Positions 6,286 to 11,640 of a DNA stretch of 11,640 nucleotides are shown piece after piece (the first letter of the stretch is position 1; each line of letters begins with the position of its first letter). Both the position numbers and the translations under genes were made by a program. The notes beneath the pieces are model-generated. The model was not told where the DNA came from and made no database searches. It was given only the letters and a program-made list of their open reading frames with translations. The stretch is from JAJZJT01 sp049964655 (GTDB lineage: Bacteria > Actinomycetota > Acidimicrobiia > Acidimicrobiales > RAAP-2): positions 1 to 11,640 of the forward strand of contig JBMFXC010000079.1 of assembly GCA_049964655.1 (NCBI GenBank), written 5' to 3'.

Positions 6286-6909
6286 CTAGCCCGGGAGGGA
6301 GAGCACCCGAGCACCGGCGGGCAGGCGGACCGGCGGTGACGAACCCACTGCTGACACGGCGATGCGGTCGGAGAGACCCGGAGCGCGCACCGACAGCTCG
6401 GCCACATAAGCACCCGAGACGGTGGTGACGAAGACGCCCTTCTGGCCGCTCCTGAGCACGGTGACCCGGTAGCGGGTCCCGTCGCGGTGCACGACCGTGG
6501 CCGGCCGCACGTAGTCGGTGAGGTAGGCAGCAAGGGGATCGTTGCTGCGGGCGGTCGCGCCGGCCTGCGCATAGAGGGTGAGCTTCCTCGTCGGCGTCCC
6601 GGGGGGCACGGTGGCGCTCTGGTACTCGGTCGAGCCCAGGACGAAGACGTAGCTCCGGGCGTTGCCCAGCTGCACGTAGCCGCCGAGGCGGTCGGGTGCC
6701 TCGAAGACGAGGTGGAGCGTCTCGGTCCCCTGAGCCGTCACGTGGGAGATGTCCTCGGTGTAGCTCGACGCCCCGAGGGTGTTGTCGACCGCCTGGCGGA
6801 GCGAGGCCTGTCGGGGTGCCTCCGAGACGCCGAGCACGGCGGCGGCCACCGCCACGACGACGACGAGCCCCAGCAGCAGCCAGCCGACGAAGTTGCGCGA
6901 ACCGTCCAT
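6286..6909 (-). CDS. Membrane-anchored hypothetical protein, paralogue-like neighbour, 207 aa
   Basis: This gene is of unknown function. From ATG 6909 the protein begins MDGSRNFVGWLLLGLVVVVA, with a hydrophobic segment (about 7-28), then an extracytoplasmic domain containing SLRQAVDNTLGASSYTEDIS (36-55) and GTETLHLVFEAPDRLGGYVQ (61-80). Further beta-strand-like stretches follow, ending in VSGAYVAELSVRAPG near the C-terminus. The 'F.APDR.....G' wording resembles LolA/LppX-like lipid-carrier folds, an inference only. No lipobox cysteine is present. Start choice: 6909 matches the anchor of the 5683-6195 protein residue for residue in spacing. It lacks a Shine-Dalgarno but has TAGCGT 7 nt upstream. 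Alternatives are ATG 6930 and a GTG at 6951 overlapping the DUF1707 stop as GTGA, which would imply coupling and 14 extra N-terminal residues. Confidence 0.75.
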   Translation of the reverse strand: MDGSRNFVGWLLLGLVVVVAVAAAVLGVSEAPRQASLRQAVDNTLGASSYTEDISHVTAQGTETLHLVFEAPDRLGGYVQLGNARSYVFVLGSTEYQSATVPPGTPTRKLTLYAQAGATARSNDPLAAYLTDYVRPATVVHRDGTRYRVTVLRSGQKGVFVTTVSGAYVAELSVRAPGLSDRIAVSAVGSSPPVRLPAGARVLSLPG

Positions 6910-6947
6910 GGGTTCGACGCTACGCCCCATCGACCCGTCAGGCCCAG

Positions 6948-7235
6948 TCACGGTCGCTTCCCACGCCGGACCCGCCGGGCAGAGCGATCGCCGAGCACGG
7001 CCGGCGGGAAGGGCAGGTCGCGACAGAGGGCATAGAGATCCCCGAGCGTCCGGGCGGCGAGCACGCCCTCGAGACGCTCCTCGAGCTCCTCGGCGGTCAG
7101 ACGCCCATGAGCGAAGTGGTACTGGACGAGCTCGGTGAAGCGCTCGCGTTCCTCGGTTGATGCCAACGGGTTCGACCACCGGCTGGTCGACCCAGAGGGC
7201 TCACCCTCGGGCTCCGACGCGTCGTCACTGCTCAC
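6948..7235 (-). CDS. Stand-alone DUF1707 (SHOCT-like) protein, 95 aa
   Basis: The core STEERERFTELVQYHFAHGR followed by LTAEELEERLEGVLAARTLGDLYALCRDLP (residues 27-76) is a DUF1707 domain, a short three-helix module common in actinobacteria. It is usually fused ahead of membrane segments or a DUF2154-type domain. Here it stands alone, with a Ser/Glu-rich N-terminus (1-25) and a strongly basic tail (DRSARRVRRGKRP, 83-95) that could contact membrane lipid or nucleic acid. No transmembrane segment is present. The GTG start at 7235 has no clear Shine-Dalgarno; GATACT lies 7 nt upstream, fitting a leaderless message. Another in-frame GTG at 7250 is possible. It is followed by two single-pass membrane proteins, possibly supplying the membrane part in trans. 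Confidence 0.85.
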   Translation of the reverse strand: MSSDDASEPEGEPSGSTSRWSNPLASTEERERFTELVQYHFAHGRLTAEELEERLEGVLAARTLGDLYALCRDLPFPPAVLGDRSARRVRRGKRP

Positions 7236-7242
7236 GGCGTCC

Positions 7243-7248
7243 AGTATC
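7243..7248 (-). promoter_or_regulatory. Candidate -10 element (GATACT) for the DUF1707 gene
   Basis: GATACT matches TATAAT at four of six positions and ends 7 nt before GTG 7235, consistent with transcription starting at the initiation codon. No -35 match is visible. Confidence 0.33.
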
Positions 7249-7285
7249 ACCCAGACGCCGCCGCCACCCGGTCGGCGCCGGCGCA

Positions 7286-7301
7286 CGGCCACCGGTGGCC
7301 G
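7286..7301. promoter_or_regulatory. 16-bp perfect palindrome upstream of the DUF1707 gene
   Basis: CGGCCACCGGTGGCCG is self-complementary over its full length. It lies about 50 bp upstream of the DUF1707 start and 40 bp after the acyl-CoA dehydrogenase stop. It could be an operator for the DUF1707 cluster or the stem of a terminator for the upstream gene, but it has no loop, which favours a protein-binding dyad. Confidence 0.4.
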
Positions 7302-7341
7302 CTCTGGACGGCCGGTCGCCGCGGTCGGGGGCACCGGTCCG

Positions 7342-8457
7342 TCAGATCCCGATGCGCTGGGCGAGGAGCTCGCGGTGGTACGCCGGGTCGCCGAGCAGCA
7401 GCTCGGAGGACTTGGCCCGCTTGAAGTACAGGTGGGCGGGGTGCTCCCAGGTGAACCCGATACCCCCGTGGATCTGGATGTTCTCGGCAGCGGCGTGGAA
7501 GTACGCCTCCGAGCAGTACGACTTGGCCAGGCTGGCCACCACCGGCAGCTCGTCGGAGTCCTCCGAGGCGGCCCACCCCGCGTAGTAGGCAGCCGACTTG
7601 GCCGACTCGACTTCGAGGAGCATGTCGGCGCACTTGTGCTTGATGGCCTGGAAGCTGCCGATGGGCCGTCCGAACTGGATGCGCGTCTTGGCGTACTCGA
7701 CCGACATGTCGAGGCACCGCTGCGCCCCTCCCACCTGCTCGGCGGCGAGCGCCACGGCAGCAAGGTCGAGGGTCTTCGACAGCACCGGCTCCGCCCCGCC
7801 GTCGGTGCCCACCAGGCGACCCTCGACGCCCTCGAACACCAGGCGGGCCTGCTTGCGCGTCTGGTCCATGGTGGCCAGCGCCGTGCGGGAGAGCCCGGCA
7901 GCGTCGCCGTCGACGGCGAAGAGCGACAGCCCGGCCGACGTCTTGGCCACCACCAGGACGAGGTCGGCCACGTGGCCGTCGATGACAAACGACTTGTGCC
8001 CGTCGAGCTTCCACGTCCCGCCCGACTGGACGGCCGTCAGCGCCACGCCGGCGGCATCCCACCGACCCGAGTCCTCGGTGAGCGCGAGGGTGGCGATCGT
8101 CTCGCCCGAGGCGATCCCGGGGAGGAGGTCGGCCTTGGCCTGCTCGTCGCCCGAGGCGAGCAGGGCGTTCGCCCCGAGCGCGACGGTGGCGAAGAACGGC
8201 GCGCACAGCAGGGAGGCGCCCATCTCCTCGAGCACGACGATCAGCTCGACGTAGGAGAAGCCGGCACCGCCGTAGGCCTCGGGGATCGTGAGCGACTGGA
8301 GGCCGAGCTGCTCGGCCATCTGGCTCCACACGCTCGGGTCGTACCCCTCGGTGGTCTCCATGAGCCGCCGGACCTCGGTCTCGGGGGACTTGTCCTCCAG
8401 GAACCTGCGCACCGACTTGCGCAGCTCGTCCTGTTCCTCGCTGAAGGCGAAATTCAT
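7342..8457 (-). CDS. Acyl-CoA dehydrogenase family protein, 371 aa
   Basis: This FAD enzyme would introduce the alpha-beta double bond in an acyl-CoA, passing electrons to an electron-transfer flavoprotein. Domain order is normal: N-terminal helices (NFAFSEEQDELRKSVRRFLE, 2-21; IPEAYGGAGFSYVELIVVLEEMG, 58-80), middle beta domain (LALTEDSGRWDA, 124-135; WKLDGHKSFVIDG, 149-161), and C-terminal helices (AKTRIQFGRPIGSFQAIKHK, 256-275; IQIHGGIGFTWEHPAHLYFKR, 328-348). The HGGIGFTWEHPAHLYFKRAK wording is typical of actinobacterial FadE proteins, including those acting in steroid side-chain or unusual acyl-CoA degradation. I could not place the catalytic Glu or the substrate. The start is ATG 8457 (MNFAFSEEQ) because GGAG lies 6 nt upstream; ATG 8469 has a poorly spaced site. 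It is divergent from the metallo-beta-lactamase gene. Confidence 0.93.
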   Translation of the reverse strand: MNFAFSEEQDELRKSVRRFLEDKSPETEVRRLMETTEGYDPSVWSQMAEQLGLQSLTIPEAYGGAGFSYVELIVVLEEMGASLLCAPFFATVALGANALLASGDEQAKADLLPGIASGETIATLALTEDSGRWDAAGVALTAVQSGGTWKLDGHKSFVIDGHVADLVLVVAKTSAGLSLFAVDGDAAGLSRTALATMDQTRKQARLVFEGVEGRLVGTDGGAEPVLSKTLDLAAVALAAEQVGGAQRCLDMSVEYAKTRIQFGRPIGSFQAIKHKCADMLLEVESAKSAAYYAGWAASEDSDELPVVASLAKSYCSEAYFHAAAENIQIHGGIGFTWEHPAHLYFKRAKSSELLLGDPAYHRELLAQRIGI

Positions 8458-8463
8458 CGTGGT

Positions 8464-8467
8464 CTCC
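8464..8467 (-). promoter_or_regulatory. Shine-Dalgarno GGAG fixing the acyl-CoA dehydrogenase start
   Basis: GGAG in the minus sense lies 6 nt before ATG 8457, and the resulting N-terminus fits the family. The upstream ATG at 8469 overlaps this motif. Confidence 0.7.
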
Positions 8468-8534
8468 ATCCCCCCTGGGGCGGTCCCCTCACGGGGACGT
8501 CGGTCTCCCGTTGTCTACCAGACCGGCGCACCAG

Positions 8535-8550
8535 TTGACCAACGGGTCAA
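8535..8550. promoter_or_regulatory. Inverted repeat TTGACC-aacg-GGTCAA in a divergent promoter region
   Basis: A perfect 6-4-6 inverted repeat lies roughly midway in the 172-bp gap between the divergent acyl-CoA dehydrogenase and metallo-beta-lactamase genes. It is A/T-richer than its surroundings, as expected for an operator read by a dimeric regulator such as TetR or GntR. TTGACC could also be a -35 box for the plus strand, but no good -10 follows at 17 bp. TACGCT at 8579-8584 is a further -10-like hexamer. Confidence 0.45.
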
Positions 8551-8629
8551 GGACTGCAGGCTCCCCGCTGTCGGCGGGTACGCTCCGTCGCGACGCCGCC
8601 ACCAGAGGGCCGCGTGACGGGAGGGACGG

Positions 8630-9253
8630 ATGCCGCAACCGTCGACCGAGCTCGACTACCAAGATGCCCTGGTCGAGGTCCACCGAGTCGTGGTGGGACC
8701 AGTGGACAACAACGTCTACGTCGTCCGTTGCCGGGAGACCGGGGACGCCCTGCTCGTCGACGCCGCCAACGAGCACGACCGCCTCCTCGAGCTGTGCCGC
8801 GCGCTCGGGGTGCGCCAGGTCGTGGAGACCCACGGCCACTGGGACCACATCCAGGCGGTCACTGCCGTGCGAGACGCCGGCTACGGGGTGGCGGTGGCAG
8901 GCGCCGACGCGTCGATGCTCCCCTCCTACGACACCCTCCTCGAGGACGACGGCGTGCTCGCCGTGGGCCGCCTGCGCGTGCGGACCATCGCCACGCCCGG
9001 TCACACGCCCGGCTCGGTCTGCTTCGCCGTCGAAGACACCCCGCTCCTGTTCACCGGGGACACGTTGTTCCCCGGCGGGCCCGGCAACACGAGCTTCGAG
9101 CACTCGGACTTCCCCACCATCATCGACTCGATCGAACGTCGGCTCTTCGCCGTCTTCGTCCCCGAGACGCTGGTGCTGCCCGGTCACGGAGCCGGGACCA
9201 CCATCGGAGCGGAGTCCCCTCATCTCTCCGAGTGGGTCGAGCGGGGTTGGTGA
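8630..9253 (+). CDS. Metallo-beta-lactamase-fold hydrolase, glyoxalase II-like, 207 aa
   Basis: This is a binuclear-metal hydrolase of the glyoxalase II type; likely substrates are thioesters such as S-acylglutathione or mycothiol analogues, but the sequence does not decide. The metal ligands are all present: THGHWDH (H68, H70, D72, H73), TPGHTPGS (H125), FTGDTLFPGGPGNTSF (D144) and PGHG (H186). Substrate-loop residues NNVYVV (27-32) are in the usual place near the N-terminus. At 207 residues it lacks the C-terminal helical domain of classical glyoxalase II, as is common for bacterial short forms. The ATG at 8630 has GGGAGGG 4 nt upstream. The stop is followed by a GC hairpin and by the convergent glycosidase gene. 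Confidence 0.93.
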   Translation: MPQPSTELDYQDALVEVHRVVVGPVDNNVYVVRCRETGDALLVDAANEHDRLLELCRALGVRQVVETHGHWDHIQAVTAVRDAGYGVAVAGADASMLPSYDTLLEDDGVLAVGRLRVRTIATPGHTPGSVCFAVEDTPLLFTGDTLFPGGPGNTSFEHSDFPTIIDSIERRLFAVFVPETLVLPGHGAGTTIGAESPHLSEWVERGW

Positions 9254-9274
9254 CCGCCCCGGCCTGACGGGCGG
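9254..9274 (+). terminator. GC hairpin after the metallo-beta-lactamase gene
   Basis: CCGCCC (9254-9259) pairs with GGGCGG (9269-9274) around a 9-nt loop, immediately after the TGA. There is no T-tract. It is plausible as a terminator between convergent genes. Confidence 0.4.
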
Positions 9275-9297
9275 GATGGTCTCAGGGCGGGATGGTC
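9269..9297. repeat. Two copies of a 13-bp direct repeat, 16-bp period
   Basis: GGGCGGGATGGTC occurs at 9269-9281 and 9285-9297. The second copy overlaps the glycosidase stop codon and the first overlaps the hairpin arm. This is another short tandem repeat at a gene end in this window. Confidence 0.85.
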
Positions 9298-11551
9298 AGA
9301 CGGCCGTGGAGGGCTGACGGGCCTCGAGGACGAGCTCGACCTCGGCCGGCAGGCCCGAGACAGAGACGCCACCGGGGACGCCTTCGCCGACCTCGATGGT
9401 GACCCGAGCACCGGCGATGGGAACTCCCTCGACCTTCAGGTAGCCGATGCCCTCGGGTAGCCGCGGTCGCAACCACGTGCGCCCGTAGGGAACCCACGGA
9501 TCGAGCCGGAGGATCGTCCGCAGGCACAGCAACGGGGACGCTGCCGACCAGGCCTGGGGCGAGCACGACGTCGGATAGCCGACCGGCACGGAGACGTCTT
9601 GGCGGTCGAGGCCGCTGAAGAGCTCCGGAAGCCGTCCGCCCTGGGCCTGCGCGGCGTCGAGGAGCCCGAGGATCAACCGGAGCGCGTCGTCCTCGTAGCC
9701 GTAGCGGGCCAGCCCGGAGGCGACGATCGCCGTGTCGTGGGGCCACACCGAGCCGCAGTGGTAGCTGATCGGGTTGTACGCCGGGTTGTCCGACGAGAGG
9801 GTCCTCAGGCCCCAGCCGGTGAACATGGACGGTGACCGCAGGGCCTCGGCGACCCGAGCCGCCTTGTCCTCGTCGACGATGCCCGTCCACAGACAGTGAC
9901 CGACGTTCGAGGTCAGTGAGTCGATGGGCCGCTTGTCGGCATCCAGGCCCACGGCGAAGAAGCCGCGGTCCTCCAGCCAGAAGTCGCGGTTGAAGGCCAC
10001 CTTGAGCTGGGCCGCCTTGGCCCGGAAGCGCTGGTAGGTCTGCTCGTCCCCGACCTCGTAGGCGAAGTGGGCACGAGCGAGGTAGGCGCCGTAGGTGTAG
10101 GCCTGGACCTCGCAGAGGGCGATGGGCGCCTGGGCCACCCGCCCGTCGCCGTAGCGGATGCCGTCCCAACTGTCCTTCCAGCCCTGGTTGGCCAGCCCGC
10201 GGTCGGTAGCCCGGTGGTACTCGACATACCCATCCCCGTCGGCGTCACCGAACTGCTCGATCCACTCGATGGCCCGTTCGGCATTGGGGAGCAGCTCGTC
10301 GACCACCTCGCGTGCAACGCCCCACCGTCGCAGCTCGCCCAGGAGCATCACGAAGAGCGGGGTGGCGTCGGCCGTGCCGTAGTAGATACTGCCCCCACCG
10401 AGCGACAGCGAGGCTGCCTCGCCGAAACGCATCTCGTGAAGGATCCGCCCCGGTTCCTCGTCGTGACGCGGGTCGACCTCCCGCCCTTGGAACCGGGCCA
10501 GGGTCTGGAGCACGCCGAGGGCCAGATCGGGGTCGACCAGGAGGGCCATCCAGGCAGTCAGGAGCGAGTCACGGCCGAAGACGGTCATGAACCACGGCGC
10601 CCCGGCGGCCACCACTACACGCTCGGGGTACTCGGGGTCGAAGATGCGCAGGGCGCCGAGGTCCTCGGAGCTGCGGGACACCACGGCCTTCAGTCCGGCG
10701 TGGTCCGTCTCGATCGCCGGCACCTGACGCCGCCACCGCGCCAGACGCTCGGCCGGGGCCGCCCGCTCGACCGGCTGACCACAGCGGTACCGGGGATCGA
10801 TGGCGGTTCCGTCGATGACGGGGGCCACCTCGATGCACGTCGACCACGTCCCCCGGGCCGGGACGATCGCCTCGAAGGTGGCCAGGTCCTCGACCAGGGT
10901 GACCGGCCCGGTGAAGCGGAGCTCGACGCCCCGGCTCACCCCGCCCCGTCGGTAGGTGTAGAGGAGCCGGTCGGGTCCTATCCCAACCGGGGGGCGCCCG
11001 GCGCTCGGGCTGGCGGGAACGGCGCTGGCAGGAGCGGCGCCAGCGAGGGAGGCGGCCGACGGTCCGCTCGGGTTGTACACCGCCACCGACCGGTCGCCGG
11101 CCACGGCCTGGGCGCCGACTCGTCCCTCCTTGACGGCGAAGAGGTCGGCGAAGTCGGCGGCGACGAAGACCTCGAGCCGGAAGAACGTGGGCTCGCCGCC
11201 GAAGTTCCGGATGGTGACGTCCTCGCGCATGCCCCGACCCACGTAGCGCGACCGGAACACCATGAGGGTCGAGTCGGCCCGCCCTGCCGGTGGTGCGCAA
11301 CGCGACACGAAGGTGGAGGAGAACGGGTCGTCGTTGACGGCGGCCAGCGGCTCGACCCGGCCGCCGTCCACCAGCAACTGGAGCCGGGAGAGGACCCGGG
11401 TGTCACGGAAGAAGAGCCCCTGCGCCGAACCCGCCGTCATGTCTCCTGCCCCGTCGCTGATAGCGAAGGTCGACTCGTCGACCAGGGTGACCGTACCGGC
11501 GGACCCGGCAACCTGCGTCACCGGTCCGGCGAAGTTCCACGGGTCGGACAT
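9296..11551 (-). CDS. Glycogen debranching-type glycosidase (GDE_N_bis plus alpha/alpha-toroid), 751 aa
   Basis: Probably an amylo-alpha-1,6-glucosidase-like enzyme acting on alpha-glucans; the exact substrate is not shown. Residues about 15-250 form the N-terminal GDE beta domain (GTVTLVDESTFAISDGAGDM, 19-38; GLFFRDTRVLSRLQLLVDG, 45-63). Residues about 280-690 form the six-hairpin catalytic domain: APWFMTVFGRDSLLTAWM (318-335), SIYYGTADATPLF (388-400), DGDGYVEYHR (438-447), NQGWKDSWDG (455-464), HCGSVWPHDTAIVASGL (598-614), GYPTSCSPQAWSAAS (658-672). The last about 60 residues are a beta C-terminal domain. An Ala/Pro/Ser-rich insertion at about 163-189 interrupts the N-terminal domain. The ATG at 11551 has only a partial Shine-Dalgarno (GGTGAG, 3 nt); TACGGT 6 nt upstream suggests a leaderless message. 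It converges on the metallo-beta-lactamase gene with 42 bp between stops. I could not assign the catalytic acids. Confidence 0.9.
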   Translation of the reverse strand: MSDPWNFAGPVTQVAGSAGTVTLVDESTFAISDGAGDMTAGSAQGLFFRDTRVLSRLQLLVDGGRVEPLAAVNDDPFSSTFVSRCAPPAGRADSTLMVFRSRYVGRGMREDVTIRNFGGEPTFFRLEVFVAADFADLFAVKEGRVGAQAVAGDRSVAVYNPSGPSAASLAGAAPASAVPASPSAGRPPVGIGPDRLLYTYRRGGVSRGVELRFTGPVTLVEDLATFEAIVPARGTWSTCIEVAPVIDGTAIDPRYRCGQPVERAAPAERLARWRRQVPAIETDHAGLKAVVSRSSEDLGALRIFDPEYPERVVVAAGAPWFMTVFGRDSLLTAWMALLVDPDLALGVLQTLARFQGREVDPRHDEEPGRILHEMRFGEAASLSLGGGSIYYGTADATPLFVMLLGELRRWGVAREVVDELLPNAERAIEWIEQFGDADGDGYVEYHRATDRGLANQGWKDSWDGIRYGDGRVAQAPIALCEVQAYTYGAYLARAHFAYEVGDEQTYQRFRAKAAQLKVAFNRDFWLEDRGFFAVGLDADKRPIDSLTSNVGHCLWTGIVDEDKAARVAEALRSPSMFTGWGLRTLSSDNPAYNPISYHCGSVWPHDTAIVASGLARYGYEDDALRLILGLLDAAQAQGGRLPELFSGLDRQDVSVPVGYPTSCSPQAWSAASPLLCLRTILRLDPWVPYGRTWLRPRLPEGIGYLKVEGVPIAGARVTIEVGEGVPGGVSVSGLPAEVELVLEARQPSTAV

Positions 11552-11557
11552 CGGCTC

Positions 11558-11563
11558 ACCGTA
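11558..11563 (-). promoter_or_regulatory. Candidate -10 element (TACGGT) for the glycosidase gene
   Basis: TACGGT fits TANNNT and ends 6 nt before ATG 11551, so transcription would begin at the start codon. The 14-bp repeats begin about 24 bp further upstream, near where a -35 region would lie. Confidence 0.35.
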
Positions 11564-11586
11564 GCGGGGGCCGGGCGGGCACCGTC

Positions 11587-11640
11587 AATCGGGGCCGGGC
11601 AATCGGGGCCGGGCAATCGGGGCCGGGCAATCGGGGCCGG
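11587..11640. repeat. Tandem 14-bp repeats upstream of the glycosidase gene (run off the right edge)
   Basis: Copies of AATCGGGGCCGGGC begin at 11587, 11601, 11615 and 11629; the fourth is cut at base 12 by the window edge, so the array may be longer. The three full copies are identical. Written in the register GCCGGGCAATCGGG, they share a GCCGGGCNNTCGG core with the 14-bp repeats at 5625-5680. Confidence 0.9.

Noticed and set aside
7135..8538. 467-codon plus-strand open frame opposite the acyl-CoA dehydrogenase
   Set aside because: Antisense shadow: repetitive Gly/Leu/Arg composition, no family motif, and it covers a well-supported gene on the other strand.
11587..11640. CRISPR array
   Set aside because: The copies are only 14 bp and directly contiguous with no unique spacers, and no cas genes are present.

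Overview
The window is very GC-rich, gene-dense bacterial DNA with strong G/C bias at third codon positions. The gene content (homodimeric-type pyruvate dehydrogenase E1, a stand-alone DUF1707 protein, a DUF2203 protein, a short HhH-GPD repair protein, a fatty-acid-type acyl-CoA dehydrogenase and a GDE_N_bis debranching-type glycosidase) points to an actinobacterium. An Acidimicrobiia-like lineage is my best guess, but this is inference from protein style and no marker gene proves it.

Layout. (1) Positions 1-1331, minus strand: RNase HI, a DUF2203 protein, then the first residues of a dihydrolipoyl-dehydrogenase-type flavoprotein that runs off the left edge. (2) Positions 1415-4135, plus strand: aceE, divergent from rnhA across an 83-bp gap. 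(3) Positions 4344-5620, plus strand: an HhH-GPD base-excision repair-type protein and thiE, joined by a GTGA stop/start overlap. (4) Positions 5683-8457, minus strand: an acyl-CoA dehydrogenase, a DUF1707 protein and two single-pass membrane proteins that look like diverged paralogues. (5) Positions 8630-9253, plus strand: a glyoxalase-II-like metallo-beta-lactamase hydrolase, divergent from the acyl-CoA dehydrogenase. (6) Positions 9296-11551, minus strand: a 751-residue glycogen-debranching-type glycosidase.

Functional links. AceE (E1) and the Lpd-type protein (E3) flank the left divergent block and fit the pyruvate dehydrogenase complex; no E2 gene is in the window. ThiE feeds thiamine diphosphate synthesis, the AceE cofactor. 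The other genes look like ordinary housekeeping or accessory metabolism. No mobile element, phage gene, CRISPR array, tRNA or rRNA was seen.

The most unusual features are small. There are short GC-rich tandem repeats in four intergenic gaps, and two of these share a 14-bp period and a common core. A C8 run at the start of the Lpd-type gene suggests a one-base frame problem. A TANNNT-like hexamer lies 6-7 nt upstream of several starts that lack a Shine-Dalgarno sequence, which suggests leaderless transcripts. The DUF1707 plus paired membrane-protein cluster has no function I can assign. I did not find convincing evidence of a large undescribed system.
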